Origin: Demequina sediminicola
Lineage (GTDB): Bacteria > Actinomycetota > Actinomycetes > Actinomycetales > Demequinaceae
DNA: 64,000 nt
Direction: 5' to 3'
NCBI RefSeq assembly: GCF_000975055.1
Contig: NZ_BBRB01000006.1
Span: forward strand, 46,090-110,089
Shown one piece after another: positions 8,528-18,523 of the stretch. The notes under the pieces were generated by a model, which made no database searches, was not told the DNA's origin, and saw only the letters and a program-made list of their open reading frames with translations. How positions within the stretch are numbered: the first letter of the stretch is position 1; every line of letters begins with the position of its first letter. The position numbers and the translations under genes are program-made.

Positions 8528-9844
8528 ATGGACGTGGTGAGTGGCCAGGACGACGAATGGGACGACACCCAAGTCCGGGCAACCCACGAACTCGAAGAAT
8601 CCCTTGAACCCGTTGCACTCATCGAGCAATCCCGTGTCGTGATGCGTACGGGCCGGCTCATGCTGGCTGCGGGTACAGCAAGCTATCGAGTCAAGCAGGC
8701 GATGCGGGAGGTCGCGCTTGCACTGGGCGTCGACGGCCACACCAACCAAGTAGCTCTGACGGACATCGCGACGACCTCGCATCGTGGACGGATCTTCCGC
8801 ACCGAGGTCGCAGAGAATCACGTCTTTTCAGTGAATACAGACCGCTTGCTGCGGTTTGATCGGCTTCGGCGCACGTTGCCCGCTCACACCACGCCTCGCG
8901 AGGTTCATCGTGCACTCGATCAGATTGAGGCCCGCGGTCCGCTGTACCCCGGCTGGGTCAATTCGGCTGTAGCGGGCTTGGCCTGTGCAGCCTTTGCTGT
9001 GTTGAACGGCGCTCTTGCTTGGGAAGTGGTGACGGTGCTCGTCGCTGCGGCCTGCGGCCAATGGACGCGTCGCGCCTTGGGCCACAAAGGATTTAATCCT
9101 TTCGGCGTCACCCTTGCTGCGGCCCTGGTCAGTACGGGCATCTACTCCGGCGTGGTGGGGATCATCAGCACCACCGGAGCCGACGTCGATACGCACGCGG
9201 CTGGAATGATCTCATCCGTCCTCTTCCTGCTACCTGGGTTCGTGCTGATCACGGGTGTGTTGGACATGGCGAAGATGGATCTCCAGGCAGGTATTCAGCG
9301 GATCACGTACGGCACCATGATTACGATGGCCGCCGGTGTTGCGGTATGGGTGGTTTCGTTGGTGACCGCCTTCGATACCCGTCCACGTCCAGACCACGAC
9401 TGGGGCGTCTACGGTGACATTGGCGTGTGGGCAATTCCCTCGGCGTGTGGTGTCCTCGGTTTCTCGCTGATGTTCAACAGCCCCTGGCGAATGGCACTCA
9501 CGGCCGCGTTGATTGGCTGTATTGCCAACACTGGGAGGCTCGCTGCCATGGACGCAGGGATGGAAACCCAGATTGCCACTGCCTTGGCGTGCATTCTGGT
9601 GGGTTGCTTGGCGGCGTTTGCAGCCAGGGGTGGGCGCTTTCCCGTCATCACGCTCTCGGTGCCTGCGGTGCTCGTGATGATTCCCGGTGTCGCCGCCCAC
9701 GAAGCCCTGGTGGCACTCAACGACTCGGACTACCTCACCGCGATGGGTGGATTGCTTGAGGTGACATTGGTGATGTTGTCGATCATGGTTGGGCTTGTCG
9801 TCGCAAAACTCCTGACAGATAAACATTGGGCGTTCGCTGACTGA
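8528..9844 (+). CDS. ThrE-type threonine/serine exporter family protein
   Basis: 438 residues. A soluble N-terminal part holds the conserved LIEQSRVVMRTGRLMLAAGT helix (about residues 32-55) and the GVDGHTNQVALTDIATTS region of DUF1212. The C-terminal two thirds contain about ten membrane segments, with LFLLPGFVLITGVLDMAKMD and the DUF3815-like second half ending in VMLSIMVGLVVAKLL. Both halves are fused, as in Corynebacterium ThrE. Probably exports Thr/Ser, though substrate is inferred only from family. Confidence 0.85.
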   Translation: MDVVSGQDDEWDDTQVRATHELEESLEPVALIEQSRVVMRTGRLMLAAGTASYRVKQAMREVALALGVDGHTNQVALTDIATTSHRGRIFRTEVAENHVFSVNTDRLLRFDRLRRTLPAHTTPREVHRALDQIEARGPLYPGWVNSAVAGLACAAFAVLNGALAWEVVTVLVAAACGQWTRRALGHKGFNPFGVTLAAALVSTGIYSGVVGIISTTGADVDTHAAGMISSVLFLLPGFVLITGVLDMAKMDLQAGIQRITYGTMITMAAGVAVWVVSLVTAFDTRPRPDHDWGVYGDIGVWAIPSACGVLGFSLMFNSPWRMALTAALIGCIANTGRLAAMDAGMETQIATALACILVGCLAAFAARGGRFPVITLSVPAVLVMIPGVAAHEALVALNDSDYLTAMGGLLEVTLVMLSIMVGLVVAKLLTDKHWAFAD

Positions 9845-9865
9845 CCCTTTGCCCAAGCATGGGAA

Positions 9866-9894
9866 TTCACTCACGGGCACATTGCCGCTACCCT
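9866..9894 (+). promoter_or_regulatory. Candidate housekeeping promoter of ppc, leaderless
   Basis: TTCACT (9866-9871), 17 bases, TACCCT (9889-9894). The expected +1 falls at about 9901-9902, where an in-frame GTG begins. There is no ribosome site before either ATG 9896 or GTG 9902. Confidence 0.45.
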
Positions 9895-9901
9895 CATGTT
9901 C

Positions 9902-12583
9902 GTGACTAACGAAGAGAACCTCAGCTCCCCGGCCGAGCGATCCCTCGCACGACACGATGTCCCGGACCTTCTTCGGGACGATGTCCGCCACCTTGGCGGC
10001 CTTCTGGGTCGTGTCCTCGAGGAGTCCGGCGGTCCCGAACTCTTGGCTGATGTCGAGCGTGTCCGCGAGCTTACGATTCGCGCACACGATCTCGCCGGCG
10101 CCGAGGGTACTCGTGCTCTTCAAGAAGCAGAGGCCGTTGTCGAAGGCCTCACTCTTGAACGTGCGGAAGAGATCGCCCGTGCCTTCACCTGCTACTTCCA
10201 CCTCGCGAATCTCGCGGAGGAACACCACCGTGTGCGCGTCCTGCGGGACCGCCAGGCTTCGGCGATGACAGAGGATGACTCCCTGTCTGAGGCCTTCGCC
10301 CAACTCGAGTCCGAACTGGGACGCGAAGAGGCCCTCCGTCGCGTCCAGGCGCTAGAGTTCCGGCCGGTGCTGACCGCGCACCCCACGGAGGCCCGCCGCC
10401 GTGCCGTGTCTGGAACCATCCGGCGGATCTCGGACCTGCTCGAACAGCGAGACAACGATCACACCGGTGGAACGACCGGCGCGGAGAATGACCGCGCCCT
10501 GCTGGCAGAGATCGACACTCTGTGGCGGACATCGCTGATTCGCGCCCACAAGCCCACGGTCCTGGACGAAGTCCAATCCGCGCTGGCTGTCGTCGAATCA
10601 ACCATGTTCGAGACCTTCCCCCGGGTGTATCGCCGACTCGACGACTTCCTGTTGGGAGACGACGCTGGTCGTGTTGAGCCACTGGCGCGCCCGTTCGTGT
10701 CCTTGGGCTCGTGGATCGGCGGAGACCGGGACGGAAACCCGAACGTCACGGCAGATGTCACCCGTGCAGCGGCGGCTCTCGCTGCCGAGCATGCGTTGAC
10801 CCAGTTGGGTCGAGCTGCCACTGTGGCGGCCAAAACTCTCACGTTGCACGAGCAGTCGACCCCTGCGTCGGCTGCTCTGCTGCAGCTGCGTCAGCGTCAA
10901 GGGCAGCTTGACGCTGACCTGAGCAACGAGGCCGAGACCGAATCGCCAGGCGAGCCGCACCGCGCAGCGCTGCTCTTCGTTGCGGCGCGTGTCGGAGCGA
11001 CTCAGGCCCGCAACGCAGACTTGCAATATGCGGAGCCTGAAGAGCTCGAAGCGGACCTCAAGGTCATCCAGGAGTCTTTGGTCGACTCAGGTGCCTCGAG
11101 GGCTGCATACGGCGCCTTGCAGCAGTTGCTGTGGCAGGTCCGTACCTTTGGCTTCCACCTTGCGGAGTTGGAAGTGCGTCAGCACTCCCAGGTGCACGCG
11201 GCGGCCTTGGCTGACATCGAAGCGCACGGCATCCACGGCGAACTCGAGGACAGTACGCGCGAGGTGCTGGACACGTATCGGGCTATCGGCGCGATTCAGC
11301 AGCGCTACGGCGTCCGCGCGGCCCGCCGCTACATCGTCTCGTTCACCCAGGCCCCAGAGCACCTCGCAGCGGTGTACACGCTCGCCGAGTACGCCTTCGG
11401 CGACGGAGACGCACCTATCATCGACGCGGTACCGCTCTTCGAAACCTTCGATGACCTTGAGAACTCCGTCGACATTCTCGAGGCCATGATGACCAACCCG
11501 GTCGTGCAGCGCCGCCTCGAAGAAAACGGTCGCCGTATTGAGGTCATGCTGGGGTACTCGGACTCGTCCAAGGACGTCGGTCCCGTGGCTGCCACGTTGG
11601 CGTTGCACTCCGCTCAGGCGCGTATCGCCCAGTGGGCTGAGCGCCATGGCATCGCCCTGACGCTCTTCCACGGCCGTGGAGGCGCTCTGGGCCGTGGTGG
11701 CGGTCCTGCTAACCGCGCGGTGCTTGCACAGCCTGCAGGGTCCGTTGACGGGCGTTTCAAGCTCACTGAGCAGGGCGAGGTCATCCTTGCTCGCTATGGC
11801 GAGCCCACAATCGCTGAGCGACACATTGAGGAAGTCGCAGCGGCCACGCTGCTGCAGTCTGCTCCGTCGGTGGAGAAGCACAACACGGAGGCCACCGAAC
11901 GGTTCGCGTCCTTGGCAGCACGACTGGATGCCACATCGCGTGCACGGTTCCACGAACTTGTGCAGGCGGAAGGCTTCCCCCAGTGGTTTGCCCAGGTGAC
12001 ACCGCTGGAAGAGCTTGGTCTACTGCCGATCGGTTCACGCCCCGCGAAGCGCGGTCTCTCGGTCAACTCGCTTGATGACCTGCGTGCCATCCCGTGGGTG
12101 TTCTCGTGGAGCCAGGCTCGCATCAACCTTGCTGGTTGGTACGGGCTTGGAACGGCTCTCGCTGAATGCGGCGATGTCGAACTACTGCGCCAGGCGTACG
12201 CCGAGTGGCCGCTGTTCTCCACCCTGCTGGACAACATCGAGATGTCGCTGGCAAAGACGGATGAACTCCTCGCCAGCCGCTATCTTGCCCTCGGTGACCG
12301 TGATGACCTCGCGGAATTGGTCCTTGAAGAGATGCGCCTGACTCGCGAGTGGGTCTTGAAGGTCACCGGGAGTGAGTACCCGTTGGCACAGCGTCGGGTG
12401 TTGGGCCGAGCCGTGCAGTTGCGTGCCCCGTACGTTGACGCCCTGTCCCTGATTCAGGTGCGCGTGCTCTCGGTCCTTCGCCGTGAGGGGCAGGACATCG
12501 ACCCCGAGGAGCAGGCCGCGCTGCGCAAGGTGTTGCTTCTGACCGTCAACGGGGTGTCGGCCGGACTGCAGAACACCGGTTGA
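9902..12583 (+). CDS. ppc: Phosphoenolpyruvate carboxylase
   Basis: Anaplerotic enzyme converting PEP and bicarbonate to oxaloacetate in the cytosol. Catalytic signatures are intact: TAHPTEARRR with the catalytic His near residue 157, GGDRDGNPNVT near 273, GYSDSSKDVGP near 551 and FHGRGGALGRGGGP near 590. The protein ends in QNTG, the conserved C-terminal tail of the family, and about 893 residues is normal. I use GTG 9902 because of the promoter spacing; ATG 9896 would add two residues. Confidence 0.97.
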   Translation: MTNEENLSSPAERSLARHDVPDLLRDDVRHLGGLLGRVLEESGGPELLADVERVRELTIRAHDLAGAEGTRALQEAEAVVEGLTLERAEEIARAFTCYFHLANLAEEHHRVRVLRDRQASAMTEDDSLSEAFAQLESELGREEALRRVQALEFRPVLTAHPTEARRRAVSGTIRRISDLLEQRDNDHTGGTTGAENDRALLAEIDTLWRTSLIRAHKPTVLDEVQSALAVVESTMFETFPRVYRRLDDFLLGDDAGRVEPLARPFVSLGSWIGGDRDGNPNVTADVTRAAAALAAEHALTQLGRAATVAAKTLTLHEQSTPASAALLQLRQRQGQLDADLSNEAETESPGEPHRAALLFVAARVGATQARNADLQYAEPEELEADLKVIQESLVDSGASRAAYGALQQLLWQVRTFGFHLAELEVRQHSQVHAAALADIEAHGIHGELEDSTREVLDTYRAIGAIQQRYGVRAARRYIVSFTQAPEHLAAVYTLAEYAFGDGDAPIIDAVPLFETFDDLENSVDILEAMMTNPVVQRRLEENGRRIEVMLGYSDSSKDVGPVAATLALHSAQARIAQWAERHGIALTLFHGRGGALGRGGGPANRAVLAQPAGSVDGRFKLTEQGEVILARYGEPTIAERHIEEVAAATLLQSAPSVEKHNTEATERFASLAARLDATSRARFHELVQAEGFPQWFAQVTPLEELGLLPIGSRPAKRGLSVNSLDDLRAIPWVFSWSQARINLAGWYGLGTALAECGDVELLRQAYAEWPLFSTLLDNIEMSLAKTDELLASRYLALGDRDDLAELVLEEMRLTREWVLKVTGSEYPLAQRRVLGRAVQLRAPYVDALSLIQVRVLSVLRREGQDIDPEEQAALRKVLLLTVNGVSAGLQNTG

Positions 12584-12619
12584 TCGACGTGTGACCCTGT
12601 GAGACCCGTTGAGGTCCTT

Positions 12620-12664
12620 CGCGAGGGGCTGGCTGCTCGAGTGCTGAGTGGTTAGCCCCTCGCG
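12620..12664. terminator. Stem-loop between convergent ppc and GNAT gene
   Basis: Perfect 11-bp inverted repeat CGCGAGGGGCT / AGCCCCTCGCG (12620-12630 with 12654-12664) with a 23-base loop. There is no T-run on either side, so it is either a weak bidirectional terminator or an mRNA 3' end structure. Confidence 0.5.
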
Positions 12665-12670
12665 GCGTCT

Positions 12671-13090
12671 CTAGCCGAGTGGTGTGCCAGGTGGAAGTTC
12701 CCACGCGCGGGTATTGCGTTCGTACCCTATCCGGGGGTAATACTCGGACGCGGCGGGTGCTGCCGATAGCTTGAGCTTGCAACGAGGCCCGAGGTGCCCG
12801 ACAAGTTCTTTCTGCAGGCGCAGGCCAAGACCTTGGCGCTGCAGCGATGCGTCAACCGCCAAGTCCGCGAGATAGCAATGCAGATGGAAATCGGTGATGG
12901 CGCGAGCTGCTCCGACGAGTACGCCGTGAGGTGTGCGGCCGGTGATGATCAGTGACGAGTGGTCGAGAGCGGCCTCAATGAGCGCGGGGTCGTCGACGGG
13001 GCGCCTGCGCGCGAGTGTCGAGCGCTCGAGCAGGTCGATGTACTCGTCCACCGGGACAGCGGCAGCACGCGCGACGACGACCTCGGTCAT
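12671..13090 (-). CDS. GNAT-family N-acetyltransferase
   Basis: 139 residues. The acetyl-CoA loop is LAVDASLQRQGLGLRLQKEL near residue 80, followed by AAPAASEYYPRIGYERN, the usual C-terminal signature in which the Tyr supports catalysis. It begins four bases after the parC stop, so it is probably the last gene of the parC transcript. Substrate unknown. Confidence 0.85.
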   Translation of the reverse strand: MTEVVVARAAAVPVDEYIDLLERSTLARRRPVDDPALIEAALDHSSLIITGRTPHGVLVGAARAITDFHLHCYLADLAVDASLQRQGLGLRLQKELVGHLGPRCKLKLSAAPAASEYYPRIGYERNTRAWELPPGTPLG

Positions 13091-13094
13091 TCTT

Positions 13095-15536
13095 CTAGCC
13101 GATGCCCATCACCGGGGTCGACAGTGCGCTACCTGACCCGTCGCGTCGGCCGAACTCTTCCGGCAACGCGACTTCTTGGCCCGCGCCGGAAACTGCACGG
13201 GGTGGTGCGACCCCCACCCACGCCATCGATAGTGCATCTTCACCGCGCAAGAAGCGATGCGCCCGGACCCCGCCCGTTGCCCGGCCCTTTGAGGGGTACT
13301 CGCTGAACGGTGTGACCTTGGCTGAGCCCGGCACAGTGCCGGGGAGGGCCGATGACGAGCCTGCAATGGTCACGACGAGCGAGTTCTCTGGATCGTCGAC
13401 GACACCGAAATACACGGCGGACACGCCGTCGGGCATCTTGATGCCCGCGACGCCGCCGCCGGTTCGGCCCTGTGGCCGTGCGGACTTCTCATTGGCCTCG
13501 AAGTGCAGGAGCGCGGCTTGATCGGTGATGAAGACGAGCTCCGTCCCGTCGGGCGCGGGCGCGGCTCCAATGACGGCATCGCCGTCTTTGAGTGAGATGA
13601 CTTCCCACGAGTCTTTGTTGGGTGCTGGCTCTGGCTTCACGCGCTTGACGACGCCTTGTGCCGTCCCGAGAGCGAGCGGGGTCTGTGAATCGAGTGGGAC
13701 GATGCCAAGAGGGTGTTCGTCGCGCTCAAGGGTGACCAACTCCGCGAGCGGTGAACCTCCTCCGAGAGAAGGGGGTTCGCTCGTGGACGCGAGGGTCGGG
13801 ATATCGAGGACGGACAAGCGGACGATGCGTCCCGCTGATGTCACGACGCCGATGTCTGCGCGCGCAGATGTGCTGATCGCCGAGCGGAGCGCATCGTGGG
13901 AACTGCGCCGGCCCTCCCGTACAGGAGGTTCGCTGTCGGCTGTACGTGCGACGAGCCCCGTCGTGGACAGCATCGCGTAGCAGGGGGAGTCCTCAATCTC
14001 CAAAGGTGCAGCCGTAGATTTGCCTTTGGAACCGGGGATGGTCGCGGCGGACGTCACGGCACCGGCATCGGCGAGCAGAATCGTGCGCCGAGGAGTGCCA
14101 TACTCTGCCGCGACCGCATCCATTTCAGAAGCGACGACGGCGTGTAGTGCGGCGGCAGAACCGAGGATCTCCTCCAACTCAGCGATCTCTGCCAGCAACT
14201 TGGCCTTTTCGGTCTCAAGCTCGACGCGAGAGAACTTCGTCAGGCGTCGCAGTCGTAGTTCGAGAATGTACTCGGCTTGAATCTCGGACAGGTCAAAGGC
14301 AGTGCGGAGCCGGTCGCGTGCCTCCGTCGAGTCCTCGGAGGAGCGAATGATGTGAATGACATCGTCAATATCCAGGATCGCGATGAGGAGTCCATCAACC
14401 AGGTGCAGGCGGTCCTTGCGCGCGGTGAGGCGGTACTGGCTCCGGCGGCGAGTCACATCGACGCGGTGGTCGACCCACACGCGCAACATCTCTTTCAAAC
14501 CTAGAGTGAGTGGCTGCCCATTGACGAGCGCCACATTGTTCATGGAGAAGTTTTCTTCGAGGGGAGTGACCTTGTAGAGGCGTTCTAGTACTGCCTCGGC
14601 GTTGAACCCATTCTTGACCTCGATGACGAGCCGCAAACCGTGGTGGCGGTCAGTCAGATCGGTGACCGCAGTCACACCTTGAAGTTTCTTCGCGGAGACT
14701 GCGTCTTTTATCTTCTCGATGACGCGTTCGGGGCCAACCAAGTAGGGGAGTTCGGTCACGACGATGCCTTGGCGGCGCGGGGTGACTTTTTCGATGCGCG
14801 TCGTGGCACGGGTGACGAACTTGCCACGCCCTGTGGCGTACGCCTCGCGGACACCGTCGAGTCCAACGATCTTGCCGCCACCGGGGAGGTCTGGGCCGGG
14901 AACGAAGCGCATCAACTCTTCTAGTTCGGCTTCAGGGTTGTCGAGGAGGTGGCGTGCAGCGGAGATGACCTCGATGAGGTTGTGGGGAGCCATGTTGGTA
15001 GCCATGCCCACAGCAATGCCTGAGGCGCCGTTGACAAGGAGATTCGGGAATGCGGCAGGCAACACCTCGGGCTGGCGAAGCTTGTTGTCGTAGTTGGGCA
15101 CAGTGTCGACCACGTCTTCGGACAAATCCGCGACCATGGCCATCGATGCCGTTGCCAATCGTGCCTCGGTGTAACGCGAAGCAGCTGGCCCGTCATCGAG
15201 GGAACCAAAGTTTCCGTGGCCATCAACGAGCGGCAGACGCAGCGAGAACGACTGGGCCATACGCACCAACGCGTCATAGATCGCCGAGTCTCCGTGCGGA
15301 TGGTACTTACCCATCACTTCACCGACAACGCGTGATGACTTCACATGCGCGCGCTCAGGACGCAGCCCCATGTCCGTCATCGAATAGACGATGCGGCGCT
15401 GGACTGGCTTAAGTCCGTCCCGGGCGTCGGGCAGAGCGCGGGAGTAGATCACGGAGTACGCGTACTCCAGGAACGACGTCTCCATTTCGGAGGCGACGTC
15501 GATATCGATGATCTGTCCGTCGGGCGCGTCGGCCAT
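13095..15536 (-). CDS. parC: DNA topoisomerase IV subunit A (type IIA, GyrA/ParC family)
   Basis: DNA breaking and rejoining subunit, 813 residues. [20 protein letters not shown] near residue 30, [19 protein letters not shown] near 80 (the quinolone-resistance region) and SRYTEARLA near 122 with the active-site Tyr. The C-terminal beta-pinwheel is present; in place of the GyrA box there is only a degenerate [14 protein letters not shown] 15536 follows GAGGAG with a 4-base gap; the open frame continues 45 codons upstream without a better site. The rpoD - parE - parC neighbourhood matches the Streptomyces hrdB region. Confidence 0.93.
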   Translation of the reverse strand: MADAPDGQIIDIDVASEMETSFLEYAYSVIYSRALPDARDGLKPVQRRIVYSMTDMGLRPERAHVKSSRVVGEVMGKYHPHGDSAIYDALVRMAQSFSLRLPLVDGHGNFGSLDDGPAASRYTEARLATASMAMVADLSEDVVDTVPNYDNKLRQPEVLPAAFPNLLVNGASGIAVGMATNMAPHNLIEVISAARHLLDNPEAELEELMRFVPGPDLPGGGKIVGLDGVREAYATGRGKFVTRATTRIEKVTPRRQGIVVTELPYLVGPERVIEKIKDAVSAKKLQGVTAVTDLTDRHHGLRLVIEVKNGFNAEAVLERLYKVTPLEENFSMNNVALVNGQPLTLGLKEMLRVWVDHRVDVTRRRSQYRLTARKDRLHLVDGLLIAILDIDDVIHIIRSSEDSTEARDRLRTAFDLSEIQAEYILELRLRRLTKFSRVELETEKAKLLAEIAELEEILGSAAALHAVVASEMDAVAAEYGTPRRTILLADAGAVTSAATIPGSKGKSTAAPLEIEDSPCYAMLSTTGLVARTADSEPPVREGRRSSHDALRSAISTSARADIGVVTSAGRIVRLSVLDIPTLASTSEPPSLGGGSPLAELVTLERDEHPLGIVPLDSQTPLALGTAQGVVKRVKPEPAPNKDSWEVISLKDGDAVIGAAPAPDGTELVFITDQAALLHFEANEKSARPQGRTGGGVAGIKMPDGVSAVYFGVVDDPENSLVVTIAGSSSALPGTVPGSAKVTPFSEYPSKGRATGGVRAHRFLRGEDALSMAWVGVAPPRAVSGAGQEVALPEEFGRRDGSGSALSTPVMGIG

Positions 15537-15660
15537 GTGACTCCTCAGCAAGGTCTGTAGACAAGATGACTGTGGGTATTCTGCCTTGTTCACGGCCCGC
15601 GGCACCTCATGCCACGCGGCGTAGGTGGAGACGGTCGCCGTGAAGTGGAACAATACCCGC

Positions 15661-16227
15661 ATGTCAGACACGCTCGATCAGGCCGTAGCCGTCGCAGGAT
15701 ACTACCCGGCGCTAGCCAACAGTGTCGTGCGCCGCGCGTTGGCGGACGAACCAGTGGTGGCGCACTTTGTGCACGCCGAAACCACTTTCGATGAGCGCGA
15801 GGTTCGTCGTCACATGACGGTCTTGGTCCTCACGGAGACCAGGTTGCTGCGCATGCACATCGACGACGGCGCAGGTCACGCAGCGGGCGGTACCCATGAG
15901 GCATCAGCGACTGTCGAGACCGCCTTGCTGAAGTCCGTGACCAACATCGCCATGACCCATGTCGTGCATCACCCCGAGAACTTCGCTGAGGGTGATGCTC
16001 CCCACGAACTCGCACTTGCTGTGGGGTGGGGGATTCACTCTCGGATCGAACTGGAGCCAGCGACGTGCGGCGATCCCAACTGTGAAGGCGACCACGGCTA
16101 TTCGGGAGGCATTACAGGCGACGACACCCTGGTACGCGTGAGCGCGATTGCTGACGGGGCAGACACAGTCCGTGCACTCGAGGACTTCGCGGCACAGGTG
16201 CAGCGCGCTGTCGGCCGCTGGTCGTGA
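15661..16227 (+). CDS. DUF5998-like conserved actinobacterial protein
   Basis: 188 residues, soluble. Conserved-looking features are [20 protein letters not shown] near residue 102 and a Cys pair in [16 protein letters not shown] near 140 that could bind a metal. It runs divergently from parC and overlaps the following phosphodiesterase-like gene by four bases (GTGA), so the two are translationally coupled. No function known. Confidence 0.7.
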   Translation: MSDTLDQAVAVAGYYPALANSVVRRALADEPVVAHFVHAETTFDEREVRRHMTVLVLTETRLLRMHIDDGAGHAAGGTHEASATVETALLKSVTNIAMTHVVHHPENFAEGDAPHELALAVGWGIHSRIELEPATCGDPNCEGDHGYSGGITGDDTLVRVSAIADGADTVRALEDFAAQVQRAVGRWS

Positions 16228-17393
16228 CGTTCACCGAGCGGCTCGCCGCGGCCGGTCTTGTCCTTCCTGACTATGGAGGGCGAGAGCTTGGTGCGGTGCT
16301 TCCTGCAGCGCTGTCTGCCGTGGGCGCAAGCGAAGCCGTGACATCGCGGGACGCAACTGCGGATCAGCGCCGTCTAGGGGTTCCGGACGCCTCCCATGTG
16401 GTCGTGGTGTTGCTCGATGGACTGGGGCATCATCTCCTCAAGTCTCGGCGCGGCCACGCCCCATTTCTGAGGTCCATCGACCAAGGCTTCATTTCCACGG
16501 GCTACCCGTCGACTACCGCATCGGCTCTTGCGCTCTTGGGGACGGGCCAGCCATCGGGACGCACCGGGATGCTCGGGTATACGGTTCGGAACCCACGCAC
16601 CGGAACGCTCGCAAATCTTGTGTCGTGGGAGGGCGCCTTTGAGCCAAGGCAATGGCAGCCGATGCCGGGGTTGCTTCACGAAGCAGCTTCAGCCGGGGTC
16701 TCCGTCACCACATTGGGCAAACGGCGCTTTGCTGGCTCAGGTCTCACCCAAGCCGCATTGAGTGGTGGCACATTTGTGGGCGGCGAGACGCTCTCCGAGC
16801 GGATCGACGGAGCCCTAGTCGCAGCGCGACGTCCGGGGGTCTCCTACTGCTATTGGGGCGAGATCGATGCGGCTGGCCACAAGCATGGTTGGCAAAGCAA
16901 TGAGTGGGTCGCTGCGCTGGAGGACGCAGATCGCGAACTCGCGATGCTCGCGAGGGGCCTTCCGCGCAAGGCCACCATGGTGGTGACTGCAGATCACGGC
17001 ATGGTAGACGTGACCGGTGCTCCGCGCTGGGACGCTGGAACGGACCCCGTCCTGCTTGAGGATGTGGAACTCACTGCGGGGGAGCCACGCGCTTTGCACC
17101 TTCATGTCAGCCGCGACGCCGACCCCACGGCTGTCGCCGCCCGGTGGCAGGAACATCTTGGTGGCCATGCAGCAGTGGCGACGCGTGAGGAAGCTGCGAG
17201 TGCCGGCCTCTTTGGCCACATCGATGAGGCCATCGCAGACCGCGTGGGGGATGTGGTGGTGGCAATGGCTGAACGGTCTACTGTCGTTGACTCGCGCACA
17301 CAGTCACCCGCATCGATGGCCCTTGTGGGAGTGCACGGGTCCCTCACACGGATGGAGCGCGACGTGCCCTTGCTGATCGCTAGTGGGTCCTAG
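16224..17393 (+). CDS. Alkaline phosphatase superfamily / nucleotide pyrophosphatase-like protein
   Basis: 389 residues. VVVLLDGLGHHLL near residue 60 carries the first metal-binding Asp; GYPSTTASALALLGTG near 95 carries the nucleophilic Thr; EIDAAGHKHGW near 212 and TADHGMVDV near 255 provide the remaining Asp/His ligands. This is the type I phosphodiesterase/nucleotide pyrophosphatase arrangement. No signal peptide is evident, so it is probably cytosolic. Substrate unknown. Confidence 0.88.
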   Translation: MTFTERLAAAGLVLPDYGGRELGAVLPAALSAVGASEAVTSRDATADQRRLGVPDASHVVVVLLDGLGHHLLKSRRGHAPFLRSIDQGFISTGYPSTTASALALLGTGQPSGRTGMLGYTVRNPRTGTLANLVSWEGAFEPRQWQPMPGLLHEAASAGVSVTTLGKRRFAGSGLTQAALSGGTFVGGETLSERIDGALVAARRPGVSYCYWGEIDAAGHKHGWQSNEWVAALEDADRELAMLARGLPRKATMVVTADHGMVDVTGAPRWDAGTDPVLLEDVELTAGEPRALHLHVSRDADPTAVAARWQEHLGGHAAVATREEAASAGLFGHIDEAIADRVGDVVVAMAERSTVVDSRTQSPASMALVGVHGSLTRMERDVPLLIASGS

Positions 17394-17404
17394 CGCTCGG
17401 GTTC

Positions 17405-18442
17405 TTACTCGTTCTTGGCTCCAAAAACGATCTCGTCCCAACTGGGCACGGAACTGCGGCCCCGCCGAGGCTTCTTGGGCTCTGGCTCTGAGGGCTCCGG
17501 TGATGCTTGGGTGGCCTCGGCCTCAGGAGCGCTGGGAGCAGAGGCTCCGCGGTGGGAGCCTGCAGGGTGGCGAGGGTTGGGTGAAGGTGCCGTGAATCCG
17601 ACATCGGCCTGGCGCTGACGCTTGACCGCCGGGCCAAAGCCCTCGAAACCGCCGTCTTCGTCGTCTTCCTCGACAACATCCTCAGGTTCAACCACATCGC
17701 GAGTCCCGCGTCGTGTCTGTAGGTCGTCTAACAGCAACTCCGTTTGAGTGGGCTCGGCAACACGGGGTACCGCACCTGTTGCAGGAGTCGCAGGGCGTAC
17801 CGCTTCGAGTGGCGCCTCGGCAACCTGACGTTCCTTGACAGCGCTGAGGTGGCGCTTGGGGATTGGTACATCAAGCAGTTCCGTCTCGGTCAGCCAACGC
17901 GACTCGTCATCCTGAGCGGACAGCGTGTGTGCGTGGTGATCGTACGTCCACTCGGCGCGCACCGTTCGCCCATCGACGGTGAAGTCGACGGCAACGGTCC
18001 AGGGCGATTCAGGCTGGCGCCAGGCATCCCACCTGACCGATTCTGGCGCGACTCCACGGCCTGCGAGGCGGTCCATGACGAGGTCGCCAAGGATGGGGGA
18101 ATCAGCGTCACGGCCGATCTTTGTGGACTGAGCCTGCTGGCCAATGTAGAACCGCTCGGCAAGGACAGGCGCTTCATAGCGGGTGAAGAGGTCGATGGAC
18201 TGGCCGGTGAGCTCCGCTAGCTCCGCCGCGTTAAGGCCACCACGGATCCGCTGCTGGATCTCGCGAGGCGTGAGGGTAGCGTCCGCGGGCTCATCTGAAT
18301 CTGAGGGACGGCGTGGGCGCACGGTTGCCGCTGCACGCCGAAGATCGTCGGTGAGTTCGAGTTCAAACTCGGTACCGGACTCATCGGCGACGATCAGGTG
18401 CTCGCCATCGTCAGCCGGCCGCACAAGGGATAGTCGCTTCAT
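17405..18442 (-). CDS. sepH: SepH-like septation protein (DUF3071)
   Basis: 345 residues. The N-terminal MKRLSLVRPADDGEHLIVAD through the LTPREIQQRIRGGLNAAELA helix-turn-helix-like segment (about residues 55-80) and TRYEAPVLAERFYI define DUF3071/SepH, which in Streptomyces promotes FtsZ assembly. The C-terminal third is a low-complexity Glu/Pro/Ser/Arg tail ending near SSVPSWDEIVFGAKNE, the conserved terminal peptide. ATG 18442 is chosen because conservation starts there. Confidence 0.85.
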   Translation of the reverse strand: MKRLSLVRPADDGEHLIVADESGTEFELELTDDLRRAAATVRPRRPSDSDEPADATLTPREIQQRIRGGLNAAELAELTGQSIDLFTRYEAPVLAERFYIGQQAQSTKIGRDADSPILGDLVMDRLAGRGVAPESVRWDAWRQPESPWTVAVDFTVDGRTVRAEWTYDHHAHTLSAQDDESRWLTETELLDVPIPKRHLSAVKERQVAEAPLEAVRPATPATGAVPRVAEPTQTELLLDDLQTRRGTRDVVEPEDVVEEDDEDGGFEGFGPAVKRQRQADVGFTAPSPNPRHPAGSHRGASAPSAPEAEATQASPEPSEPEPKKPRRGRSSVPSWDEIVFGAKNE

Positions 18443-18523
18443 GGCTTCAGGTTGCCACGCCAATAGCAGATATGTGGGCACGCCACGCGGCCGTGTCGTA
18501 CTGGGCTCGGGCAGTATGGACTC

